This document shows positions 33,530-40,750 of a DNA stretch of 55,683 nt, one piece after another (the stretch's first letter is position 1; the number at the start of each line of letters is the position of its first letter). Both the position numbers and the translations under genes were made by a program. A model generated the notes under the pieces. The model ran no database searches. It saw only the letters and a list, made by a program, of their open reading frames with translations, and was not told where the DNA came from. Origin of the DNA: Phycisphaeraceae bacterium (GTDB lineage: Bacteria; Planctomycetota; Phycisphaerae; Phycisphaerales; Phycisphaeraceae); contig JANQSF010000079.1 in NCBI GenBank assembly GCA_028284155.1, forward strand, positions 1 through 55,683, in the 5' to 3' direction.

Positions 33530-34282
33530 TCAAGACCCAACGGCTTCGTCGTCAACCTCCGACAGCCGAACGACGCGCTGACGGAGGCGGTCGATCAATT
33601 CGGCGTAGCGAATGGTCGGCTCGCCAGATGAAGACTCGTCGAGCAATTGTGAATCGTCAGCCGACGTCGGATTGGCCTGTCCATCTTGCTCGGCGATGGG
33701 TTCAGACAAGGTCGCATCCGGCGATTGGGCGACCGGCGTCGTCGCCGAATCCCCCACATCCCCCTCCGAACACGTCGGTGCGACTGGCGTCTGCAGCGCG
33801 ACCGACCCGCTCACGCCGCTGCCGACCATGTCGACCAGCGTTTGACTGTGCTCGATCAGGGTCACCGCACGCTGCACGAACGACTCCAGTTTGCTTTGGA
33901 CGCGCTGCCATTCGGCTTCCATCGCGTCCAGTTTGCCCTCCATCCGCTCGATCCGGGTCGTCAGCCGCGACTCCATCCGCTCGATCCAGCCGTCGTATTG
34001 CCGAAAGCTGCCCGCCACGTCGCGCTCGACGGACTCCCGAAACGCCTGCTGCTCGTCGCGGAACGACTGAGCCTGCGACTGAAACGAAACGACCTGCGAC
34101 CGCGCCGCGTCGAGCAGCTTGGCCCCGAGTTCGACCCGCTGCTGGGCCGCAGCCGACGCCCGTTCGACCGCCTCGGCCTGCTGCTTGGGCGACAGCGGCT
34201 GCCGTGGCAGGTCGGGCAGCGACACGTCGGACTTGACCCGCGGCTGGAGTGGTTTCGTAGTTGGCTTGGCCGACTGATTCAT
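33530..34282 (-). CDS. Coiled-coil protein of unknown function
   Basis: The 250-residue protein has a Pro-rich N-terminus (MNQSAKPTTKPLQPRVKSDV). A long helical stretch covers about residues 30-145 (AAAQQRVELGAKLLDAARSQ, SFQSQAQSFRDEQQAFRESV, WIERMESRLTTRIERMEGKL), with heptad spacing typical of a coiled coil. The final 80 residues are rich in Ser, Glu and Asp, and the C-terminus is IRYAELIDRLRQRVVRLSEV. A longer reading upstream overlaps the divergent Nif3 gene and is rejected. I recognise no family. It might be a scaffold. Confidence 0.55.
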   Translation of the reverse strand: MNQSAKPTTKPLQPRVKSDVSLPDLPRQPLSPKQQAEAVERASAAAQQRVELGAKLLDAARSQVVSFQSQAQSFRDEQQAFRESVERDVAGSFRQYDGWIERMESRLTTRIERMEGKLDAMEAEWQRVQSKLESFVQRAVTLIEHSQTLVDMVGSGVSGSVALQTPVAPTCSEGDVGDSATTPVAQSPDATLSEPIAEQDGQANPTSADDSQLLDESSSGEPTIRYAELIDRLRQRVVRLSEVDDEAVGS

Positions 34283-34359
34283 CGCGCACGCTCGGACGGC
34301 CCGCCCCGGATTGCATCGGCCAGCGGCGGACGCGGGCTGCACATTGGGCGGCGGCGCGA

Positions 34360-34365
34360 TATGGT
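34360..34365 (+). promoter_or_regulatory. -10 box TATGGT, 6 nt before the Nif3-like ATG
   Basis: TATGGT-GGCGGG-ATG. Confidence 0.4.
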
Positions 34366-34371
34366 GGCGGG

Positions 34372-35505
34372 ATGAAACTCAAGGACTTGCTCAAGACGAT
34401 TCGCCCCCTCGCTCCGTTGGGATTGGCTGAGCCTTGGGACAAGGTCGGCCTACATGTCGGCGACCAGAATCAGCGCGTCAAGCGCGGCATGCTGTGCATC
34501 GACCTGACCGAGGCGGTGGTGGACGAGGCCGTTCGGCTGAAAGCGCAACTAATCATTGCATACCACCCGCCGATCTTTGAGCCCGTCGAGCGGTTGACAA
34601 GCGAGACCTGGAAGGGTCGTGTGCTGCGCGAAGTGATCCGCAAGAATGTCGCCGTCTACAGCCCTCACACCGCGCTCGATGAAGTTGATGACGGCGTCAA
34701 CGATTGGCTGGCCTCGGGCGTCGGCAATGGCGAAGTCTGGGCGATGAATCTGCGCAAGCCGTCGCCCGACGCGATCAGTTACGATCCCGTCAAGATCGTG
34801 ACCTTTGTGCCGCCGGACGCCGTGGACCGCGTGCGCGACGCCATGTCAAAACAAGGAGCGGGAACGATCGGCGACTATGATAATTGCTCGTTTACGTCGT
34901 TAGGCGAAGGCACGTTTCGGGGCGGCGCGGATACCAACCCAACGATCGGCAAACCCGGGCGATTTGAGCGGACATCGGAGGTGCGTTTGGAGATGATCTG
35001 TTGGCCGGTTCACGTGACGCCGACACTTGAAGCGCTTCGCAACGCGCACCCCTATGAAGAACCTGCGATCGACGTCTTCGAAACATGGGACGTGGCGAAG
35101 TTCCTCGATGGCAAGCAAGCCGGTCAAGGTCGGCGGATCCGGCTGAGGAAGCCGGTTGCCATGGCCACCCTGGTCAGCCGACTGAAACGACACCTGGGCG
35201 TCTCTCGGCTCGAAGTCGCTGCCGCGAGTGACCAGCCAATTCGGGAGGTCGGTGTCTGTGCCGGCGCTGGTGCGTCAGTAATGAAGGCCCATCTTGGCCC
35301 ACTCGATTCATTCATCACCGGCGAAATGCGTCACCATGACCAGTTGGATGCTGTCCAGCGAGGGACGAGCATCATCCTCGCGGGTCACACGAACACCGAA
35401 CGCCCCTACCTGCCGATCTACCGCGATCGGCTGGATGAGCAGACGGGCGGCAAGGTGGAGTGGCTCGTGAGTGAGGCGGATCGGGCGCCGATGAAGCTGG
35501 TGTAG
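34372..35505 (+). CDS. Nif3-like dinuclear metal centre protein
   Basis: The 377-residue protein has the family N-terminus (LAPLGLAEPWDKVGLHVGD) and YHPPIF at 64-69, where the family's usual HHP reads YHP. PHTALDEVDDGVN follows with H99 and D103. The C-terminal GHTNTER carries a His and Glu metal ligand. An inserted middle domain (about residues 140-240, IVTFVPPDAVDRVRDAMSKQG to HPYEEPAIDVFETW) is the PII-like/CutA1-like insertion of the longer homologues. The function is uncertain; E. coli YbgI and GTP cyclohydrolase 1 type 2 annotations are not experimentally settled. The start at 34372 is 6 nt after TATGGT. Confidence 0.85.
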   Translation: MKLKDLLKTIRPLAPLGLAEPWDKVGLHVGDQNQRVKRGMLCIDLTEAVVDEAVRLKAQLIIAYHPPIFEPVERLTSETWKGRVLREVIRKNVAVYSPHTALDEVDDGVNDWLASGVGNGEVWAMNLRKPSPDAISYDPVKIVTFVPPDAVDRVRDAMSKQGAGTIGDYDNCSFTSLGEGTFRGGADTNPTIGKPGRFERTSEVRLEMICWPVHVTPTLEALRNAHPYEEPAIDVFETWDVAKFLDGKQAGQGRRIRLRKPVAMATLVSRLKRHLGVSRLEVAAASDQPIREVGVCAGAGASVMKAHLGPLDSFITGEMRHHDQLDAVQRGTSIILAGHTNTERPYLPIYRDRLDEQTGGKVEWLVSEADRAPMKLV

Positions 35506-35514
35506 CTCGATGGA

Positions 35515-35644
35515 ACACGCGGGCGGAAGCCCCGTGCCACGCACGACGACAGGCGATTCTCATCGCGATGGCGACCGCGGCGCGGCGTGTTGCGGGGGGC
35601 GATGAAGCAAAGCTAGGGCTGGCACGGGGCTTCCGGCTGCGTGT
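35515..35644. repeat. 130-bp inverted-repeat element
   Basis: The 25-bp arms (ACACGCGGGCGGAAGCCCCG(TGCCA) and complement, two mismatches) flank an 80-bp loop with no gene. It lies between the Nif3-like gene and rpsR. No second full copy was seen in the window. Confidence 0.7.
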
Positions 35645-35753
35645 GCCGCGCGGCATGTTGAGCATTTTGAACAGCGTGGCTATCATCCTCGCTCAACCGT
35701 CGCCCCCGCTGTGTGTCAGCCGGGGCTATCAACCCGTGACGGAGTTTTGACCG

Positions 35754-35996
35754 ATGGCTGATTTCGCTCGATTCGGGCAGCCGCCCCGTTCCAAGATCAT
35801 CACCACGGCCAGCAACGGCAAGGTGTTTGTCGACTACAAGAACGTCGAAGAACTCCGCCGACTGCTGACGCCCAACGGCAAGATCCAGGGCCGCAAGCGC
35901 ACGGGGCTGAACGCCCGTGAGCAGCGCATGGTCGCGCAGGCGATCAAGCGGGCGCGCTATATGGGCCTGCTGCCGTACACGTCGGCCACGCTTTAG
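35754..35996 (+). CDS. rpsR: Ribosomal protein bS18
   Basis: The 80-residue protein has VDYKNVEELRRLLTPNGKIQ, then GRKRTGLNAREQRMVAQAIK and RARYMGLLPYTS. These match the bS18 core (usual DYKD to LxxFIxexGKIxxxRxTGxxxxxQ RxLxxAIKRAR xxxLLPY). The N-terminal 25 residues are unusual for bS18. The gene is alone; rpsF, ssb and rplI, the common partners, are not here. A hairpin about 30 bp downstream may end the message. Confidence 0.92.
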   Translation: MADFARFGQPPRSKIITTASNGKVFVDYKNVEELRRLLTPNGKIQGRKRTGLNAREQRMVAQAIKRARYMGLLPYTSATL

Positions 35997-36021
35997 TGAG
36001 CGTATTGTAAGTTTGGGGGAC

Positions 36022-36057
36022 GCGCGCGGGCGACTGAAGTCGCCGCGCCTTGTGTTG
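36022..36057 (+). terminator. Likely transcription terminator downstream of rpsR
   Basis: GGCGACT-GA-AGTCGCC (36029-36044) with added GCGC pairing forms a stable stem. It is followed by the T-rich CTTGTGTTGTTGTGG. The tail is not a pure T-run. Confidence 0.45.
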
Positions 36058-36119
36058 TTGTGGTGCCCCATGAGGTGGATGGGTGCGCCAGACAGGGCGC
36101 GTGCGTTATGCTGTTGCGC

Positions 36120-38003
36120 ATGTCGGCGCGACGTTCGCTCAGGTTGGTTTACCGGTACGGCCTTTACGCGGTCATCCTTGGGTTGCTCGCGGTTTTCTTG
36201 TTGTGGCCGATCGCGCTGACGGTGCGCGGGGGATTCGGGCCGGCTGAGGGCAACACGATCGGCGAGCAGGCGCGGTCGATGCTGCGCTACTTCATCGGCG
36301 AGACCGGCGTCATCTGGGACCCGGTCTACCGCGCGGGACTGGTCAACAGTTTGGCTGTGGCGGTCTGCACGACGTTTCTGTGCATTGTTATGTCGTTGCC
36401 GCTCGCGTTGCTGGCGGCGAAGTTCGACTTCCGCGGCAAGTCGTTGCTGTCGAGCCTGGTGCTCGTCCCGCTCATCCTTCCGCCATTCGTCGGCGCGATC
36501 GGGCTCAAAGCGTTACTCGGCCGATTCGGTGCGGTCAACGCGACGCTGGTGGAGCTTGGGGTAATCGACTGGTCGTCCGGCGGGATCGATTGGCTCGGCG
36601 GCGATTGGCTGCCCGAAGCCTTCCCGTTCAGCGGACGGTTCCTTGGCGTCGTCGTGATGGAGGCGTTGCACCTCTACCCGATCGTCTACCTCAACGTCAC
36701 GGCCGCGCTGGCCAACCTCGACCCCGCGCTCGACGAGGCGGCGGTCGGCCTGGGCGCGAGTCGCTGGCGGCGGTTCCGCCGCGTAACCCTCCCCCTCATT
36801 CTTCCGGGCATCTTCGCCGGCTCGACGATCGTCTTCATCTGGTCGTTCACCGAGCTTGGCACGCCGTTGATGTTCGACTTCCACACGATCACACCCGTGC
36901 AGGTCTTTCACGGGTTGCAACAGATCGAGACGAACCCTCGGCCCTACGCGCTGGTCGTCGTCATGCTCGTGTCGGCTGTGTCGCTTTACCTTCTGGGTAA
37001 GTTCGTGTTCGGCGGGCGGGCGTACGAGATGCAGTCGAAGGCGTCGATCGCGGCCAAGCCACGGAGCCTCACCGGCATCGCGGGCATCGGCGCGGCGACG
37101 CTGTTCGGGCTGGTCACGTTGCTGGCCATCCTGCCGCACATCGGCGTCTTGTTCTCATCGCTGAGCGAGACGAGTCAGTGGTACCGCACGGTCCTGCCGC
37201 AGGAGATGACGCTCGACCACTACGTCGGCGACAACGGCGCATTGACGCATCCGTTGGCCGCCGGCTCGATCACGAACAGCCTGATGTACGCATTCGGCGC
37301 GATGCTGCTGTGCATCGTGTTCGGCCTGGCGATCGCATACCTGACCGTCCGCGTCCGCGTGCGCGGCGGCTGGGCGCTCGACGCGCTGGCGATGCTGCCG
37401 TTGGCTGTGCCGGGGCTGGTCATGGCGTTCGGTTACGTGGCGATGACGCTGCGCTGGCCGTTCGACGGCGCGGCGCCCGACTGGTTGATGAGCGTGTTCG
37501 ATACGTGTCTGCCCGCGGCGTGGGCGCAGTCGCTTGGCGATGCGCCGCTCGAAGCGTTCAAAGTCACCGGTCAATACCCGAACCCCGTGCTGCTGCTGGT
37601 CATCGCGTACGCGGTGCGCCGGCTGCCTTACGTCGTGCGCTCGGCTACGGCCGGCCTTGAGCAGACGTCGGGTCAACTGGAAGAAGCGGCGCTCAACCTA
37701 GGCGCGTCGCAGTTCACGGCGATGCGTCGTGTCGTGATCCCGCTGATCATGGCCAACCTGATCGCCGGCGGCATCCTCGCGTTCAGTTTCGCCGTGCTGG
37801 AAGTCAGCGACTCGCTGATCCTCGCGCAGAAGGAAGAGCACTTCCCCATCACCAAGGCGATTTACATTCTCTACGAACGGCTCGGCGACGGGCCTTACGT
37901 CGCAAGCGCGATGGGCGTTTGGGGGATGGCGTTGCTGACCGTCACGCTCGTGGGCGCAGGGATGTTGATGGGTAAACGATTGGGGGCGATATTTAGAGCG
38001 TGA
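36120..38003 (+). CDS. ABC transporter permease, two-domain (iron/thiamine type)
   Basis: The 627-residue protein has about 12 transmembrane helices and two BPD_transp_1 halves. Each half has the EAA loop: LDEAAVGLGASRWRRFRRVTLPL near 215-235 and LEEAALNLGASQFTAMRRVVIPL near 530-550. Fused permeases with this layout serve Fe(III), thiamine or polyamine importers (FbpB/AfuB-like). No ATPase or substrate-binding protein gene is near, so the substrate is unknown. The ATG at 36120 follows TATGCT (36107-36112) by 7 nt; an ATG at 36108 and a GTG at 36060 are possible but less fitting. Confidence 0.88.
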   Translation: MSARRSLRLVYRYGLYAVILGLLAVFLLWPIALTVRGGFGPAEGNTIGEQARSMLRYFIGETGVIWDPVYRAGLVNSLAVAVCTTFLCIVMSLPLALLAAKFDFRGKSLLSSLVLVPLILPPFVGAIGLKALLGRFGAVNATLVELGVIDWSSGGIDWLGGDWLPEAFPFSGRFLGVVVMEALHLYPIVYLNVTAALANLDPALDEAAVGLGASRWRRFRRVTLPLILPGIFAGSTIVFIWSFTELGTPLMFDFHTITPVQVFHGLQQIETNPRPYALVVVMLVSAVSLYLLGKFVFGGRAYEMQSKASIAAKPRSLTGIAGIGAATLFGLVTLLAILPHIGVLFSSLSETSQWYRTVLPQEMTLDHYVGDNGALTHPLAAGSITNSLMYAFGAMLLCIVFGLAIAYLTVRVRVRGGWALDALAMLPLAVPGLVMAFGYVAMTLRWPFDGAAPDWLMSVFDTCLPAAWAQSLGDAPLEAFKVTGQYPNPVLLLVIAYAVRRLPYVVRSATAGLEQTSGQLEEAALNLGASQFTAMRRVVIPLIMANLIAGGILAFSFAVLEVSDSLILAQKEEHFPITKAIYILYERLGDGPYVASAMGVWGMALLTVTLVGAGMLMGKRLGAIFRA

Positions 38004-38005
38004 AT

Positions 38006-38030
38006 GTAGGGTGGGCACTGCCCACCCTAC
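38006..38030. repeat. Perfect palindrome GTAGGGTGGGCAC/TGCCCACCCTAC
   Basis: The arms are 12 bp with a 1-nt centre. It starts 2 bp past the ABC permease stop. It may act as a terminator stem, though no T-run follows, and it is a common short repeat in other genomes. Confidence 0.6.
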
Positions 38031-38073
38031 GACCGAGCTGAGCGCGAAACCGCAACGCAACGCACACGCACCC

Positions 38074-38144
38074 AATCGTAATCGTCCTCGTGATCGACTC
38101 GGTTGCGTTACCGATTACGATGACGAGGACGATCACGATTACGA
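38074..38144. repeat. Imperfect inverted repeat (AATCGTAATCGTCCTCG)
   Basis: AATCGTAATCGTCCTCGT (38074-38091) pairs with ACGAGGACGATCACGATTACGA (38123-38144) with small mismatches. The right arm ends a few bases before the ribosome site (GAAGGAG) of the next gene, so a stem here could hide the site. Confidence 0.5.
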
Positions 38145-38156
38145 AGGAGTCATTCG

Positions 38157-39044
38157 ATGATACGACGCGAACCGACACGACGACATTTCCTCGCCACCAG
38201 CGTCGCCACGGCGACGGCCGCCCTGCCCGCGTTCGGCTTGGCCGCCGCGCCGCACAAGTCGAACATGCGCTTCGGGCTGGTGACGTATCAATGGGGTAAG
38301 GACTGGGATTTGCCCACGCTCATCGCCAACTGCGAGAAGTCCGGCACGCTCGGCGTCGAGTTGCGCACGACGCACAAGCACGGTGTCGAGCCATCGCTGA
38401 ACAAAGCCCAACGCGAAGAGGTCAAGAAACGATTCGCCGACAGTTCTGTAACGTGCGTCGGCCCGGGCAGTAACGAACGGTATGACAACCCCAACCCGGC
38501 CGTCGTGCGCAAGGCAATCGAGACAACCAAGACATTCTTGCAATTGAGCCACGACATCGGCTCGACGGGCGTGAAGGTCAAACCGGACCGGTTTTGGCCG
38601 AACGTGCCGCGTGAGAAGACGATCGAACAGATCGGCAAAAGCCTGAACGAGTTGGCCAAATTCGCCGACGGGCTAGGACAGCAGGTTCGGCTTGAGACGC
38701 ACGGGCAGTGCGCGGAGTTGCCGACAATCAAGGCGATCATGGACGTGGCCGACCACAAGACCGCGGCCGTCTGCTGGAACTCGAACGCGGTCGACCTGAA
38801 GGGCAAGGGCCTCGAACACAACTTCAACCTGGTCAAAGACCGCTTCGGCGCGACATTGCACACGCGCGAACTCGACGGCACGGGCTACCCGTGGGCGAAA
38901 TTGATCGAGCTGCTGCACGACAACGCCTACGACGGCTGGGTGATGATCGAGGCGTCGAGTCGGCCGAAGGACCGTGTCGCCGAATTGGCCAAACAGCGGC
39001 GCGTGCTGGACGACCTGATCGAGCGGGCACGCGCGGCCGACTGA
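38157..39044 (+). CDS. Exported TIM-barrel sugar phosphate isomerase/epimerase-like protein
   Basis: The 295-residue protein has a twin-arginine signal (TRRHFLATSVATATA, residues about 7-21) and therefore probably folds before export by Tat. The AP_endonuc_2/xylose isomerase-like barrel shows GVELRTTHKH, GSTGVKVKP, RLETHGQ, CWNSNAV (usual DPGH/N site), HTRELDG and VMIEASS. Metal ligands are suggested by E/H/D in these strands. Such exported barrels are abundant in Planctomycetes; substrates are mostly unknown. GAAGGAG is placed 9 nt before the ATG. Confidence 0.85.
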   Translation: MIRREPTRRHFLATSVATATAALPAFGLAAAPHKSNMRFGLVTYQWGKDWDLPTLIANCEKSGTLGVELRTTHKHGVEPSLNKAQREEVKKRFADSSVTCVGPGSNERYDNPNPAVVRKAIETTKTFLQLSHDIGSTGVKVKPDRFWPNVPREKTIEQIGKSLNELAKFADGLGQQVRLETHGQCAELPTIKAIMDVADHKTAAVCWNSNAVDLKGKGLEHNFNLVKDRFGATLHTRELDGTGYPWAKLIELLHDNAYDGWVMIEASSRPKDRVAELAKQRRVLDDLIERARAAD

Positions 39045-39085
39045 CGATAACATCCACCGACGACCTGTCCTTCTGGCGTTGAACG

Positions 39086-40585
39086 ATGCGCTGCACAAGG
39101 TGTGACTACCGGCTTTGGAACCTGTCGGCACGGACGTGCCCCGAGTGCGGCGAGCCGTTCCGACCCAGCGAATACCGGTTCCGCCCCAACAGCGTCAAGT
39201 TCTGCTGCCCGCACTGCGACCAGTCCTATTTCGGGACCAGTCGGGACGGCCTGCTGATGCCGGCTGAGTTTGACTGCGTCCAGTGCGGCCAACACATCCA
39301 CCTCGACCAAATGGTGCTTCGCCCGGGCGACGGCGTGACCGAAGCGCAAACGGAAGTGACGCACAACCCTTGGTTGCGTCGGAAGCACATCGGTATCGTC
39401 AAGACATTCTTCAAGATGATCGGCCGAGGCATGGTCGACCCGATCAATCTGATGCGCGCGACGCCGGTGGACAGCGGCAACGGGCAGGCGTGGTGGTATT
39501 TGATCTTCATGCAACTCGTCGCCGCGGGCATGCTCTCGCTATTCTGCGCGGTCGTTGGCGGTTTTTTTGCCTTGTTGGTGACGCAGGCCGGCGGGCCGGG
39601 CGGCGGTGGCGGCGCACCGTTGCTGCCCATGATTGGGTTCGGCTCGTTGTGGGCGTTTGGATTGAGTATCAGCACGATTGTGCTGACGCTGATCTGGGGC
39701 GCGGTGGCGCATTTGTTCCTCTGGATGGGCGCCAAACCAAGCCACTCGATCGGCCGAACATACCAGGCGTTGTGCTACACATCGGGGCCTTACATCCTGG
39801 CGGCCATCCCGATCTGCGGCATGTACGGGTTGGCCATGGTTGGCGCGGTCTGGTGGATCGTCAGCGCGACGCTCGGGCTGAGACAGGCGCAGCAAGTCAC
39901 AGGTGGGCAAGCCACGCTGGCCACGCTCGCGTTCCCAGCCATCGGCATCGTCCTGGGGTTCGGCGGCTTCCTGGCGATGATCGCCTTCTCCACCAACAAG
40001 GCCATGACCGCGCCCGGGCCCGCAGGCACATTCGCAACGACCAACCTGGGGGGTAACGCGGCGCAGGCGCTGGTCGATTACGCGACGGACCATCAAGGCC
40101 GCGGCCCGAAGCACGGGCTACAACTCATGCAGACCGATCACCTGCTGTTCACTACGGACTACCAGCTATTCACGAGTGAGTCCGACCCCAGCCTGACGGT
40201 CATCGGCGACTATACGCTGTCCACGCTGGAAAGCGACCCCGCCGCGCTCGCCGCGACCGCACAGGCGCAAGCCCGCAAGATGCCCAACAACGCCGTCGCG
40301 CACCGCGTGGGCGACCTGGTTTTTACACACCACGGCGTTCGATTGGTCGACGGCGACCGCAACCTGTGGACAGTCATCGTTTGGCCGGACCCCGACTTCA
40401 ACGATCCGCCAGCCGGATTTGAGATGATCGAGATTGGATTGGCCGACGGCAAATCGATTCAGACATCCGCGCAGTTGTTTGATCAACAATTGAAGGCCCA
40501 GAATCAGATCCGGCGAGACTACAACCTGCCGCCCTTGCCGCACCCGTCGAAAGTCACACATGACGAGCCGGCAACGTCGCGGTAG
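39086..40585 (+). CDS. Zinc-ribbon plus YIP1-type membrane protein
   Basis: The 499-residue protein starts with CTRCDYRLWNLSARTCPECG (C3, C6, C18, C21) and CCPHCDQSYFG with a matching DCVQCGQHI, two or more zinc ribbons. After a linker it has five hydrophobic segments about 120-310 (AAGMLSLFCAVVGGFFALL, IVLTLIWGAVAHLFLWM, YILAAIPICGMYGLAMV), as in YIP1-like domains. The C-terminal 170 residues are soluble and beta-rich (LTVIGDYTLSTLESDP, VGDLVFTHHGVRLVDGDR). No function is known. The gene starts 41 bp after the barrel gene; the ATG at 39086 has the first Cys at residue 3. Confidence 0.65.
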   Translation: MRCTRCDYRLWNLSARTCPECGEPFRPSEYRFRPNSVKFCCPHCDQSYFGTSRDGLLMPAEFDCVQCGQHIHLDQMVLRPGDGVTEAQTEVTHNPWLRRKHIGIVKTFFKMIGRGMVDPINLMRATPVDSGNGQAWWYLIFMQLVAAGMLSLFCAVVGGFFALLVTQAGGPGGGGGAPLLPMIGFGSLWAFGLSISTIVLTLIWGAVAHLFLWMGAKPSHSIGRTYQALCYTSGPYILAAIPICGMYGLAMVGAVWWIVSATLGLRQAQQVTGGQATLATLAFPAIGIVLGFGGFLAMIAFSTNKAMTAPGPAGTFATTNLGGNAAQALVDYATDHQGRGPKHGLQLMQTDHLLFTTDYQLFTSESDPSLTVIGDYTLSTLESDPAALAATAQAQARKMPNNAVAHRVGDLVFTHHGVRLVDGDRNLWTVIVWPDPDFNDPPAGFEMIEIGLADGKSIQTSAQLFDQQLKAQNQIRRDYNLPPLPHPSKVTHDEPATSR

Positions 40586-40645
40586 TAGCACACTTCCGGC
40601 GAATCACGTGCGCTATCGCTCATTCGGCGGGACACGAAAGGTCCC

Positions 40646-40674
40646 TTGTGCCCATACTCCTGAATAGGTACAAT
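40646..40674 (+). promoter_or_regulatory. Sigma70-like promoter for the PEP-CTERM gene
   Basis: TTGTGC (40646-40651), 17-nt spacer, TACAAT (40669-40674). The start would lie near 40681 and the leader about 70 nt. The ribosome site AGGAG sits before the ATG at 40751. Confidence 0.55.
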
Positions 40675-40750
40675 CCCAAGAAGTCGTGTTATCGAGAATA
40701 GATTGATCACACTTGTGCCTGACCGCGACTATCTAAACAGGAGAACTTGG

